Origin: Adiantum capillus-veneris
Lineage: Eukaryota > Streptophyta > Polypodiopsida > Polypodiales > Pteridaceae
DNA length: 64,000 nt
NCBI GenBank assembly: GCA_014529385.2
Contig: CM043944.1
Span: 54,729,768 to 54,793,767 of the forward strand
Direction: 5' to 3'
Position 1 is the first letter of the stretch; each line of letters begins with the position of its first letter. Below are positions 52,910 to 62,412 of this stretch, piece after piece. The translations under genes and the position numbers were made by a program. A model generated the notes under the pieces. The model searched no databases and was not told the DNA's origin. It was given only the letters and a program-made list of their open reading frames with translations.

Positions 52910-54917
52910 TGTCGAGAAATTTGCGGTCTTGCCAGGAAAGCACCGGGCTTATGGCTGTGAGAGTTTGTGAGAGAACTCAACAAAAACTATATGAAGGAGT
53001 TAAACCATAGATGCCATGAAGACTAGGGTTTGGAAAGAAGTGCAATCAAAGAATACTCACTCTTTCTCTCTTGCATTCACACACACAAAGAAAGAACGCA
53101 AAAGAGAATGTCAAAACAATACGAAGATGAAAACATCAAGGCTATGGTCATATCGTATCATGGGTAATATGAAAGGGTTAATGGATGAGTTAATGGCATT
53201 CAATCTTGGCTGACCAAATAGGCTACGAATTGTTCTTTGGAATTGTAGTTTTGTGCTTACCATAATATATATATTTTTTCTAGTGATTGGGATTAATTGT
53301 GTGTACAAATCCTCTTGGTTCATAGCAAGATAACTACGCTTACATCAAAAGAAAAATTATAGTCTATGAGAGGTAGTATGATGGGATCCGGTGATAGAAG
53401 TATTTCATTGAGCCTTTCAGGGCCGAAGAGAAACACTATACGTTGTTGAAAGTGTATTTTACGGCTAATCCATACGTTAATTCTAATAGATCGTACAGAG
53501 TGAAAGCGATAGAAATGATCATCATGTGGGTTATTCATCTAGGATAGTATGTGAGAAATGTAGATATGAGAGAAGTGAAGAGATGAGAAGTTTCCCTCCC
53601 AAGCCCTATTCTTGCCCGTAGGCAATAAGGATACTGCGGGGAGAGATGTACCTGTAGCAAAGAGAACCTAGAGAGGATGAATTACTAAGAATGAGAGAGA
53701 TAGGTTTGTTTAAGGAGATGAGATTAGATACATATATATATGTATATGTTGGATTAGAGATAAAAATAAAAACAACAAGAAATCAAGAAAACATCAATGT
53801 AGAACACATCTTACTTGAAACCCTTCGGCACCATTATTGATGGGAGAGAGAAGAAGACTGGATAATTCCACTTTGATTGATACACCAAGTGCAAGACCTT
53901 CTTTGATTAGAGTTGATCTTCCAAGGTTATCTTGTTGCAAGAATGACTAGTCTCCCTCTATGAGAAAGTGTAGGCTTGGGCTTATGTTAATGGCTAAGTA
54001 CAATTAGGCATTACTACTCACTCCCTCAAGAATTCCTCTCCTCAATGGCTTGAATGCTTTAGTTCCTTTCAAGGAAGAAGAGGTCCCCTTTTATAGGTGA
54101 AGGGAACCCACAAGGGTTTACACAAGAAGAGAGGAGCCAATGTGAACAGGAATTGGAAAAGTTGGAAATGAGCTGTCCCTGCATGATGTGGGCAGACTAG
54201 GGTCCAGTATTTTGATCATATCTCCTCAACCGTGGCTCTAAATAAAAAAGTAAAATATGGGCAGAAACTTCAGCTCATTAGCTACGATTTTCATTTTAAA
54301 ATCATTTTCCAATTTGGATTGGAACCTTGTGTAAAAAATTCATCAAAATAGGGTCCATTTATGGCAGCAAAAGTCTTCATGTGGTCTCCTTAGCTTAGAC
54401 TTTCATTTAATTCCAAAGGACACCTCATGCCATATGAAAGCATGACATTGCTCCTTGACAAAGTTTTGTAATCATGCTTGCAATAATGCATTAAAATAAG
54501 TGTATCTTTGAAATCATGCCACCTAGTGTCCCACTAGGATTTGATTCTCTCATAGTAGCTATTTAAAAAGAAATATAAGAAAAGTATAAAAAATACATAG
54601 AATATATATATATTGGAGTTTACCCTAGATATAGGATCTAGCTAGGGTGTGATGATAATGAAATAGTAGAAATAAAGAATCAATGCTTTTTGCCCCAAGT
54701 TAAAGAGGCGGAGCTATTGATGCTTTTCCCATAGTATTTTCTGATGGTAAGGTAAGGATATGTTACCCTTGAGAAAAATAATAGGATGAGATAGAAGGCT
54801 TATTATTATACTTAAATATGCATATGTACACTATAGGAAATATAATTATGTATCTAAAAAAATACAAGATAGATCTTGTAGCATGCGTTCCCACTATGTA
54901 CGTGTCACAGCACGACA
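52910..54917 (-). repeat. E 3' LTR, full length
   Basis: 2008 bp, TGTCGAG...CACGACA. TATA box on the minus strand at 54088-54097. Two minus-strand stretches (53111-53323 and 53320-53538) translate to similar peptides sharing an FLFGxxRLNxI pattern, showing an old ~210-bp tandem duplication in the LTR. A TATATATA stretch lies near 53735. Confidence 0.88.
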
Positions 54918-54935
54918 TCCACCCCCTCTAAACCT
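54918..54935 (-). promoter_or_regulatory. E polypurine tract
   Basis: The minus strand reads TTTAGAGGGGGTGGA directly before the LTR start TGTCGTGC. Confidence 0.85.
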
Positions 54936-54975
54936 GCACATCCTCCGGTATGTGCCACATTGTCTCTTTGTAAGA

Positions 54976-56520
54976 TTAGACCTCTTGTACATCTTCCTTG
55001 TCTTCTTCTTCACTGGATGATTCCAGAGCTTCATGTTCACTTTGATCTTCACCTGTGTTTTTCTCTTCTTCCTCATCCATATCTTCTAGATCATTATCTC
55101 CTCTTCTCTTAAACATTTTAATCCTTTTTCCTGCAATGGGAATCTTTACTTCTGTACCATCTAGTTCAGACAAGCTGTAAGTAGCATTTTCATGCACATG
55201 CTTTACAACATACGGTCCAAACCATCTTTTTGAGAACTTACGCATGACTGTGTGCTGGTTATTAAGGCTACTATCATACACTAAAACCCAGTCACCTTTG
55301 TCAATTGCTTTGCTCCTGAGTCGATGTCGCTTATCAAAATAGTCCTTGTTTTTCAACCTTGCATTTTTGAGTCGTTCTTTTGCAGCTTCAATGTCTCCAG
55401 GTCTTCTCTCTAGCTGCCTTATACGCAGTGCAAGGAGATCTTCCCTACTAAGCCCCTCTTGCCAAGGTAGTACATTCCATGTGGGAATTGTATCCTCAAT
55501 CGGTATCACTGGCTTTTGATCATTCATTAGCTCTGCAGGCATGTAGCCAGTTACTGAGCTATGTGTTGTACGATCAGCCCATAAAGCATATGGTAACAAT
55601 TTTGGCCACTCACCAACTCTTCCTTCGCAAGCCTTGGCCAAAGCTTTGATGATAGGAGGATGCCCTCTTTCACTCTTTCCATTGCCTTTAGGGTTGTAAG
55701 CTGTAGTAAGAGAAAGCTTGATCCCTAATCTAGAAAAGAACTCCCTTGCTTCTTCGGCATCCAGTTCACCTCGATCTGCAGTGATTTTTCCCACACAACC
55801 ATAACGACAAATCACCTCATCAAGAAGGAATTTGCACACAGCTTCTGTGGTCTTAGCTCTTAATGCTCTTCCTTCAACCTGGTTAGTTAGGTCCTCTCGT
55901 GCAAGAACCAAGTATCTCATCTTCCAGAGTCCTAAAGGCATCGTGACTAGATCCACAACCCATTTATAGTGCATGGCTAGTGGATATGTAGGGTGCAATC
56001 CATCACGATGTCGAACATTTGAATACATTTGACAAGTTACACATGACTCTACAAACTGAGATACATATTTATACATACCCTTCCACCAGTATTTTTCTTT
56101 CAACTTGGAGAAGGTTGCCCACACACCCCTGTGTCCAGCCCATAGACTCTCATGAAACTCTTGCATGAGCTTTACTTGAGTCTCTTTTTTACATATAACC
56201 CGTTGTGGTGTAGCACCCTTTTGTTTAGGATGCTTCCACAAGTAACCATCCCTTAAAAAGTACCCATATGCTTTCCTGCGTATCCTCTTGAATTCTTGTT
56301 CAGACCAATCATCCTGTTTTGTTAGAGTACTCAAGTACCTTCCAATAGAAAGCCAATCACCTTCATAAAGATCTTTCAAGAACAATTCAAGTGAATTAGT
56401 CATGCAGACATTGTTACCTTTGACATGAGAGATAGAATAGAATTTTGTGCCTACATCATCTCCGTCATCAATCATTTGTGACTCATCTTCATACCTTGCC
56501 CTTGATAGAATATCTGCCAC
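54976..56520 (-). CDS. pol: E integrase region of pol
   Basis: 514 open codons. The first residues (ADILSRARYEDES) are the end of RNase H. An HHCC zinc-binding domain follows (HESLWAGHRG... SCVTCQ, about 122-160), then the catalytic core with Asp in WVVDLVTM (~189), Asp in ITADRGE (~246) and Glu in NGKSERGH (~283), and a GPY/F-type C-terminal module (KRWFGPYVV, ~430). It ends in a long acidic Glu/Asp/Ser tail. The catalytic triad is present. In frame with the RT frame to the right but cut off by two TAG stops (56520-56584). It would insert element DNA in the genome; no chromodomain is seen. Confidence 0.9.
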   Translation of the reverse strand: MADILSRARYEDESQMIDDGDDVGTKFYSISHVKGNNVCMTNSLELFLKDLYEGDWLSIGRYLSTLTKQDDWSEQEFKRIRRKAYGYFLRDGYLWKHPKQKGATPQRVICKKETQVKLMQEFHESLWAGHRGVWATFSKLKEKYWWKGMYKYVSQFVESCVTCQMYSNVRHRDGLHPTYPLAMHYKWVVDLVTMPLGLWKMRYLVLAREDLTNQVEGRALRAKTTEAVCKFLLDEVICRYGCVGKITADRGELDAEEAREFFSRLGIKLSLTTAYNPKGNGKSERGHPPIIKALAKACEGRVGEWPKLLPYALWADRTTHSSVTGYMPAELMNDQKPVIPIEDTIPTWNVLPWQEGLSREDLLALRIRQLERRPGDIEAAKERLKNARLKNKDYFDKRHRLRSKAIDKGDWVLVYDSSLNNQHTVMRKFSKRWFGPYVVKHVHENATYSLSELDGTEVKIPIAGKRIKMFKRRGDNDLEDMDEEEEKNTGEDQSEHEALESSSEEEDKEDVQEV

Positions 56521-56583
56521 TGTATTGTCTTTACCTGCAATGTGCTAAAACTCGGGATTTAAGGACTTAATGTAGGCAATCCA
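56521..56583 (-). other. two in-frame TAG stops in E RNase H
   Basis: In the pol frame the 63 bases between RT-RNase H and integrase code uninterrupted RNase H end sequence except for two TAG codons (TTG-TAG-TGG and TTT-TAG-CAC). Both can come from CAG by C-to-T change. Confidence 0.8.
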
Positions 56584-58185
56584 CTACAACATAGCAATGT
56601 CTGGTGTTGAGCAGCTTGTAATCATCCCAAGAAGTGGTAGACAATCTGTTTCTACAACCACACATGCACCAATTAGGTACTCTTTCCCACTTTTCAAGGC
56701 TGTAACCATACCCCATAACTCTTTCTTTATCTGTGGATAGTTTCTTTGGCGAGCACTTAGTACCTTTGCTCCAAATCTTACAACATACCTGTGTCCTTCT
56801 TTGTCATCTTGCCCTATTGCCCATCCAATCCCTGTAGGACTGGTATCTACTGTCACAATCACTGGCCTTTGACACTCATAGTCTACCTTTCTCAAAGTCG
56901 TTGCTGACTGGAGTAACTCCTTTAGCTTTTTCATGGATTTTACATGTGCTTCTATCCATTTAAACTTTTGATTCTTTCTAAGCAGCTGATAAAGAGGATC
57001 AGCTACATGTGCATAATGTGGAATCCAAATAACATAGAAGACACATGCTCCCAAAAACCTTCTAACCTCAGTGATGCTAGTGTCTGTTTCTTTCATTCTT
57101 TGGATGGCATCTACCTTTGATGGACAAGGTTTCCTACCATATGGCCCGCACATGTGCCCCACAATGAGCACTTCTTTGACACCAAACATAGACTTTTTCC
57201 CTGACAATGTAAGATTCACTTCTTCCAACCTAGACAAAATTTTATCACAATCATTTATGTGATTTACCACAAACCTGCGACATCCCTTGAGATCCAAAGC
57301 TTCATCTTTGTCACTTTCTTCACATCCTTTGATAGGCAAATCATCAATGAAAGGCATTGTGATTTGAGGAATAAAGTCACGTAAGACCTTATTCATCCCA
57401 TTCATCATATGTGCAACCGAGTTGGTTGCTCCCTGTGGCAAGGTACACATCCTTACCAAACCCAAAGGTGTCCTCATGGTTGTCAAGTCTCTGCTTTCGA
57501 TTGCAAGCTGAAATTGATCATACCCTGAGTAGAGATCCCCCATTGAGTAGATTTCCCTCCCTGCAAACGCCTCTGCAAATTCATCCACAATTGGACCTGT
57601 TCCTACATTTCTAATTGTCACCTTGTTCACTGGTTGCATATCTTGGATGAAGCGTAGAGAACCATTCTTCTTTGGAACTGTGAACCACCTGTTTGAGTAT
57701 GGAGCACAAGAAGGCTCCAAGATTCCCATTTTGATTTTCTCATTCACTAGCTCTACTAACTTTGGCAAATGAGCCTTTGGAACCAGAATAGGCCGCAGAT
57801 TCCAAGGCACATGAGGTATTGTGAAAATTACCATAGGAGCTACAATATAAGGATCAACACATCCTATCTCATGTGGCTCAAATGCAAAAGCCTTACCATG
57901 CTTTGAAAGCATTTCTTTGAAGCACTTTGTCTCCTCCTGTGTTAGAAACTCCTCGCAACCAATCTGCAACTCTTGAAAGGACTCCTTTGTGAAGGTATGC
58001 CCGATCTTTTTAGGATTTCGCAAACTTGGTTGTAAAGAAGCCTGTTCAATCTTTTCCTTGTTGTTGGGTGGTAAGGGTGAAGCTACTGGTTTCACCTTCT
58101 TTGCTACACTCTTGTATTTAGTTTCAACATGGACTTCTGGGCCAACTGTTTGGCTTTCTTTAAAGGCTTCTATTACTTGATACAT
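56584..58185 (-). CDS. pol: E reverse transcriptase and RNase H
   Basis: 533 open codons. RT blocks: a VPWNLRPILVP-type entry, VPKKNGSLRFIQDMQPVN, YSMGDLYSGYDQFQL (first Asp), PLGLVRMCTLPQGATNS, and the active site MPFIDDLPIKG (~279, FIDD in place of the common YLDD/YVDD), followed by the RRFLGACVFYVIWIPHY connection. RNase H: VTVDTSPTGIGWAI (~443), KKELWGMV (~490) and VETDCLPLL (~515). It starts just after a TAA (ATG-TAA-ATG) and lies in the same frame as the 58186-58437 linker and the integrase. The catalytic residues look intact, but the stops prevent a full product. Confidence 0.92.
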   Translation of the reverse strand: MYQVIEAFKESQTVGPEVHVETKYKSVAKKVKPVASPLPPNNKEKIEQASLQPSLRNPKKIGHTFTKESFQELQIGCEEFLTQEETKCFKEMLSKHGKAFAFEPHEIGCVDPYIVAPMVIFTIPHVPWNLRPILVPKAHLPKLVELVNEKIKMGILEPSCAPYSNRWFTVPKKNGSLRFIQDMQPVNKVTIRNVGTGPIVDEFAEAFAGREIYSMGDLYSGYDQFQLAIESRDLTTMRTPLGLVRMCTLPQGATNSVAHMMNGMNKVLRDFIPQITMPFIDDLPIKGCEESDKDEALDLKGCRRFVVNHINDCDKILSRLEEVNLTLSGKKSMFGVKEVLIVGHMCGPYGRKPCPSKVDAIQRMKETDTSITEVRRFLGACVFYVIWIPHYAHVADPLYQLLRKNQKFKWIEAHVKSMKKLKELLQSATTLRKVDYECQRPVIVTVDTSPTGIGWAIGQDDKEGHRYVVRFGAKVLSARQRNYPQIKKELWGMVTALKSGKEYLIGACVVVETDCLPLLGMITSCSTPDIAML

Positions 58186-58527
58186 TTACATAGAGCAAAC
58201 TTCCACAGCTTCATTTTCAAGATGCAAACTAGACCTCATTATAGCATCAAGCTCACCCATAGTATCTACAAAAGAAACTTGTTCACACAAACCCAAAACA
58301 TTTTCAGTAGGCTTTAGCAACCCACTCTTTTTCATGCCTATTTGTACATTATGCACATATTGCCTCTCATATCTCTTCAAATCTTCAAGTTTTGTAAAAC
58401 ATACTGATCCATTCCTTGTTACCAAGGAGCTCATCAAGAAAGTTTCACCTATTTTTGGATCAAGCGAGACCCTTTTTCTTTCTGTACCACTGCAATCCCG
58501 CTTTACAATGGTACTTGGCCAAAACCC
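58186..58527 (-). CDS. E pol N-terminal linker, -1 frame
   Basis: The pol frame is open from the frameshift site at 58521-58527 to the TAA at 58186-58188. About 110 codons: basic at the start (STIVKRDCSGTERKR), then polar and acidic. It has no ATG near its beginning (the first is at 58437), as expected of a frame entered by -1 frameshifting from the gag-pro frame. No domain is known to me; protease-RT linkers are usually of this type. The TAA before RT could be a CAA-to-TAA change. Confidence 0.7.
   Translation of the reverse strand, partial: GFWPSTIVKRDCSGTERKRVSLDPKIGETFLMSSLVTRNGSVCFTKLEDLKRYERQYVHNVQIGMKKSGLLKPTENVLGLCEQVSFVDTMGELDAIMRSSLHLENEAVEVCSM
58484..58527 (-). promoter_or_regulatory. 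-1 frameshift signal, gag-pro to pol
   Basis: The minus strand has the heptamer GGGTTTT (58521-58527), in register G-GGT-TTT of the protease frame, thus X-XXY-YYZ. Then come a 6-base spacer GGCCAA and a 9-bp stem: GTACCATTG (58506-58514) pairing with CAGTGGTAC (58484-58492, one G-U) around a 13-base loop. The protease frame ends TAA at 58503-58505, within the loop. A -1 slip enters exactly the frame of RT and integrase. Confidence 0.75.
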
Positions 58528-59411
58528 ATTATTTCTCTATGATCATGAAACTCTTTGCTTACCTTTGGTAGAGGATGCTCTCTGAGGTTTTCACGATTTC
58601 TTTCATGGTTTACATAGACTGTGAGAAATTGGACAGCTCGTTTACCATTTTTGCTACGTATTCTAGCATATGCTGAAACATCGTCCATTACCTTTGTTTC
58701 CATTCGAACTCCCACAATGTAGGGTTGTCCAAGGATGAGATGATATGAAGATGTATCCTGTACAAAGAAGTTTTGGTCAATCTTTACATCACCTATTGTT
58801 ACCTTCACACCTGGACATGCTGCATACAATTCACCTGATGAATTGTTTGTCACTTTTACCATCCAGCCATGATCTGTGTCCATCGGCCATTTGCACTTGT
58901 TGTAGAGACTCTTTGACATTATGTTTATTTCTGAACCATGGTCAATCAAGGAAACAAATGGCTCTTCAAGATCACCTACCTTGACCAAAGTTTCTGTAGT
59001 AGCCCTTGCCCAATGACTTCGTGAATAGTAACTCCTAGGAATATCTTCAACTTCTTCATCATCATTTGAGAAATACACTTGCTTCACTCTCCCACTAGAT
59101 TGGTAGCATCCTACCACAGCTCCATCATTCTCCTTATTTTGCAGTTGCATCCCTTGTGTCTTCGAGGTTTCCCCTTCAACCTGTGGACGAGAAACTTCAG
59201 CAAGGGTTTGCCTCTTCCTCTTGATGATGTCAATGATCTCCTCGTGGAATTCACGCTTTGCAATGCCAAGAACTTCTCCCAGAGTGAACTCAATCTTGCT
59301 ATTCAAGATCCTTTCCTCCAAGACTTTCTTTAAATCTGTAGCAACCTCAATATCAAATTGTAGTTTATAAGTTGGGCCTTTTGTCTTACCTTTCGTTGGC
59401 TCTTTCTTCTT
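58503..59411 (-). CDS. pro: E protease region
   Basis: Open from the TGA ending gag (59412-59414) to TAA at 58503, about 303 codons; the first ATG is at 59321. The retropepsin has LIDHGSEINIMS (about residue 128 from that ATG) with catalytic Asp and D-H-G-S in place of D-T/S-G, a middle part with a GWMVKV strand, and LILGQPYI (~195). It shares the gag frame, so gag and protease would be one Gag-Pro polyprotein if the TGA were read through or is a mutated CGA. It cleaves Gag and Pol in particle maturation. The Gly of the triad is kept. Confidence 0.85.
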   Translation of the reverse strand, partial: KKKEPTKGKTKGPTYKLQFDIEVATDLKKVLEERILNSKIEFTLGEVLGIAKREFHEEIIDIIKRKRQTLAEVSRPQVEGETSKTQGMQLQNKENDGAVVGCYQSSGRVKQVYFSNDDEEVEDIPRSYYSRSHWARATTETLVKVGDLEEPFVSLIDHGSEINIMSKSLYNKCKWPMDTDHGWMVKVTNNSSGELYAACPGVKVTIGDVKIDQNFFVQDTSSYHLILGQPYIVGVRMETKVMDDVSAYARIRSKNGKRAVQFLTVYVNHERNRENLREHPLPKVSKEFHDHREIMGFGQVPL

Positions 59412-60752
59412 TCATGTTGTACACTCCTCCATGAGTACTTCAGGTGGAGATGCTCCTTGTGTTGAGGGTGTTTGAGAAGGCATTGATTCGCTTCTTCCCC
59501 CACTTCTAGAAGCTCTTTTTGATGGTCCTTCATCAGCATTCTCACGTCTGCGCTTCTCTTCTACAATTGCCTCATTTTGTTGGCATTTTGTAATGTAGGC
59601 ATGCACTGACAATGAGTCCACTGGATCATTCCATCCTGTTTCTAGACGTATGCAATCACCTGATTCATGTAGAATCTCTTTTGTAAGCTTTCCCTTTTTA
59701 GCTAATTGCATGACATTTGGCCAAATTTGACCATGATGGTCACTCACCTCTTCATCACAAAAATGTTCAATTTTTACTCCATAAGTAGCTACCTCAACTG
59801 AAGAGGTGGCATGCTTGGTTTCCATATCTTCAACTAAGGTTTGCATTCCCCCCTTCCCAAAGTTAGTTCTCAAGGGTAGACCTGTCTCTCTTAATTGGAT
59901 TTTACCATCCTTAAAAAAGACAACATCTTTTGACAAAGCATCACTAAAATCATCACAATCCCTTCTTACATGGTCTGTACTATCACACCAAATACATCTA
60001 TTAACAAACCCTTGTTTGGGCTGTTGTCTTTTCCTAGGAAGTGGCCCTGATGGTTGGCCTTTTTCTTCAAGCTTTGCAAACTTCACCTTCAAGTCACGCA
60101 TCCCCTTCACAAGCTCATCTAGCATGGACTCATCAAACTTAGGAGCGATAAAAGTAGGCTTTACCATTTTGTCAAAAGTTGAGGTGGAAGGACTTGTAGT
60201 GTTTACTACCATCTTGTCCCTTCTTCTTTGTCGTTTGGCAAGCAGTGAGACAACACCTTCAACCTCATTCCAGTCGGTCTTTAGTCCTTGCTCAGCATCT
60301 TTATCTTCAAGAAGAAGCTCCAAATTTTCTTGAAACTCTTTACCTGCATCTTGTAAGAAAAGATCTGTCTTCTCTGCATCTAGTGTGGCCCTTTCTGTCC
60401 TAGTGAGTTGTGCATAGCGCCGCTCAAATTCCCTAAGTAGCTCTGTTATTGATAGTCCTTGCTTTGGCTTGACTACCCATTCTAAGAATGTCCTTTTGGT
60501 CACTCTCTGTGAGTCCTCCATGAAATATTCCTCCTTTAAAGTTACTTTGAGTTCTTCCCAATTTCTCCCATGCCCATCTTTAATTGCCCTAACATGCTCC
60601 CTAATTTCTGGAGCAACAACTAGCTCAAAGCTTTGAATCATCTCACCTTCTGACACGCGATGCATCTCCATCTCCTTCCCATACTCGCGTAAGTACTTGG
60701 TTACATCTTTTCCATTGAACTGAGTTGATCTTCCAAGGTTAGCTTGTTGCAA
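59412..60752 (-). CDS. gag: E gag, fused to the truncated LTR
   Basis: 446 codons. The core begins FNGKDVTKYLREYGKEM and continues with MIQSFELVVAPEIREHV, ELLREFERRYAQL and long charged helices. A zinc knuckle CIWCDSTDHVRRDC (canonical spacing) lies near 251-264, followed by a DVVFFKDGKI block and a basic Ser/Arg-rich C-terminus. It ends TGA. The first 11 codons (60752 to about 60721) are LTR sequence: a deletion joined the LTR in frame to gag coding sequence, so the natural N-terminus, primer site and leader are lost. It would form the particle shell and bind RNA. Confidence 0.88.
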   Translation of the reverse strand: MQQANLGRSTQFNGKDVTKYLREYGKEMEMHRVSEGEMIQSFELVVAPEIREHVRAIKDGHGRNWEELKVTLKEEYFMEDSQRVTKRTFLEWVVKPKQGLSITELLREFERRYAQLTRTERATLDAEKTDLFLQDAGKEFQENLELLLEDKDAEQGLKTDWNEVEGVVSLLAKRQRRRDKMVVNTTSPSTSTFDKMVKPTFIAPKFDESMLDELVKGMRDLKVKFAKLEEKGQPSGPLPRKRQQPKQGFVNRCIWCDSTDHVRRDCDDFSDALSKDVVFFKDGKIQLRETGLPLRTNFGKGGMQTLVEDMETKHATSSVEVATYGVKIEHFCDEEVSDHHGQIWPNVMQLAKKGKLTKEILHESGDCIRLETGWNDPVDSLSVHAYITKCQQNEAIVEEKRRRENADEGPSKRASRSGGRSESMPSQTPSTQGASPPEVLMEECTT

Positions 60753-61732
60753 GAATGACTAGTCTCCCTCTAGGAGAAAGTGTAGGCTTGGGCTTATGTT
60801 AATGGCTAAGTACAATTAGGCATTACTACTCACTCCCTCAAGAATTCCTCTCCTCAATGGCTTGAATGCTTTAGTTCCTTTCAAGGAAGAAGAGGTCCCC
60901 TTTTATAGGTGAAGGGAACCCACAAGGGTTTACACAAGAAGAGAGGAGCCAATGTGAACAGGAATTGGAAAAGTTGGAAATGAGCTGTCCCTGCATGATG
61001 TGGGCAGACTGGGGTCCAGTATTTTGATCATATCTCTTCAACCGTGGCTCTAAATAAAAAAGTAAAATATGGGCAAAAACTTCTGCAGCTCATTAGCTAC
61101 GATTTTTATTTTAAAATCATTTTCCAATTCGGATTGGAACCTTGTGTAAAAAATTCATCAAAATAGGGTCCATTTATGGCAGCAAAAGTCTTCATGTGGT
61201 CTCCTTAGCCTAGACTTTCATTTAATTCCAAAGGACACCTCATGCCATATGAAAGCATGACATTGCTCCTTGACAAAGTTTTGTAATCATGCTTGCAATA
61301 ATGCATTAAAATAAGTGTATCTTTGAAATCATGCCACCTAGTGTCCCACTAGGATTTGATTCTCTCATAGTAGCTATTTAAAAAGAAATATAAGAAAAGT
61401 ATAAAAAATACATAGAATATATATATATTGGAGTTTACCCTAGATATAGGATCTAGCTAGGGTGTGATGATAATGAAATAGTAGAAATAAAGAATCAATG
61501 CTTTTTGCCCCAAGTTAAAGAGGCGGAGCTATTGATGCTTTTCCCATAGTATTTTCTGATGGTAAAGTAAGGATATGTTACCCTTGAGAAAAATAATAGG
61601 ATGAGATAGAAGGCTTATTATTATACTTAAATATGCATATGTACACTATAGTAAATATAATTATGTATCTAAAAAAATACAAGATAGATCTTGTAGCATG
61701 CGTTCCCGCTATGTACGTGTCACAGCACGACA
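60722..61732 (-). repeat. E 5' LTR, truncated
   Basis: 1011 bp matching 53910-54917, lacking the other half (equivalent of 52910-53909). TATA box on the minus strand at 60900-60909 (CCTATAAAAG). Right end CACGACA, followed by the ACGG duplication. Confidence 0.9.
60900..60909 (-). promoter_or_regulatory. TATA box of E 5' LTR
   Basis: CCTATAAAAG, retained in the truncated LTR, about 150 bp upstream of the fused gag start at 60752. Transcription could thus still enter gag. Confidence 0.6.
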
Positions 61733-61736
61733 ACGG

Positions 61737-62412
61737 GCCCACAAACATCACCATGCACCAGTTGCAACCTGCATGTGGCCGTAATTGAACCATCTTTTGG
61801 AAACTTTGAACGTTACATCTTATCTAAAATACAGCCTTCACAAACATGTTTGATAGGTGCTTCAAGAGATGGCAAAGAAGCAATCATATCAGATTTTTGC
61901 AAACGTAACAAACTGGCAAAATTTAGATGCCCAAAACGTGCATGCCACAGTTTTGCATCTGAAACAGCCCGTGAATCTATAGCTGCATTTGCAAAATTTT
62001 GTCGACACTTGTCATACAAAATGAGCTTATACAACCCACGACACGAAAGGCTAGATGCAATAATTTCATCATGAACTGTACATCTGTCATCCACAAATTT
62101 GACTACAAGTCCAAGTCTAGCAAGTGTAGATACAAACAAAAGATTCTTCTTGATCCCAAGTATATAAAGTGCATCATCAAGTGTGAAAGAAGTGCCATTT
62201 GCAGCAGTAAGCACAATCTTTCCAACTCCCTGAGCTGGATAATAGGAATTTTTGGGACAAGTGATTGAATTCCCATGAGGGACAGACTCGAGAGAGCCGA
62301 ACAATTCACGATGTGAGGTAATGTGCTTTGTAGCACCACTGTTGAAATACCATACATGTGAATCTACAGGAACTAACATGCATGCATCATGGAAAGCAGG
62401 AATGTAGTGCAC
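61737..62412 (-). pseudogene. pol: W protease and integrase start (Ty1/copia)
   Basis: The minus strand from 62412 reads a copia protease with WYFNSGATKHIT, where copia has W-x-x-D-S-G-A: the catalytic Asp is Asn, an inactivating change. Then come the LDDALYILGIKKNLLFVS strand, the pre-integrase block LWHARFGHLNFASL and the zinc-binding HVCEGCILDKM. A stop near 61813 follows, but the reading continues as LQLVHGDVCGP up to the E insertion, and resumes at 52909 left of E. It is in a different frame from the gag fragment. Confidence 0.88.

Larger units (their letters stand above)
52910..61732 (-). mobile_element. E: Ty3-type element with gag-pro and pol frames
   Basis: 8823 bp, minus orientation, flanked by ACGG (52906-52909 and 61733-61736), and inserted in the integrase gene of W. 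Its 3' LTR is full length (52910-54917); the 5' LTR is truncated (60722-61732). The shared ~1 kb differs at about 11 positions, so the insertion is recent. The order gag, protease, RT, RNase H, integrase is Ty3-type; there is no chromodomain. Primer site, leader and start of gag are deleted. Protein motifs differ clearly from chromovirus D. Confidence 0.92.

Noticed and set aside
53111-53538. Tandem peptide-like frames, possible organelle gene insertion
   Set aside because: They lie within the 3' LTR of E and resemble each other; I could not match them to a plastid or mitochondrial gene, so an LTR-internal duplication is the simpler reading.
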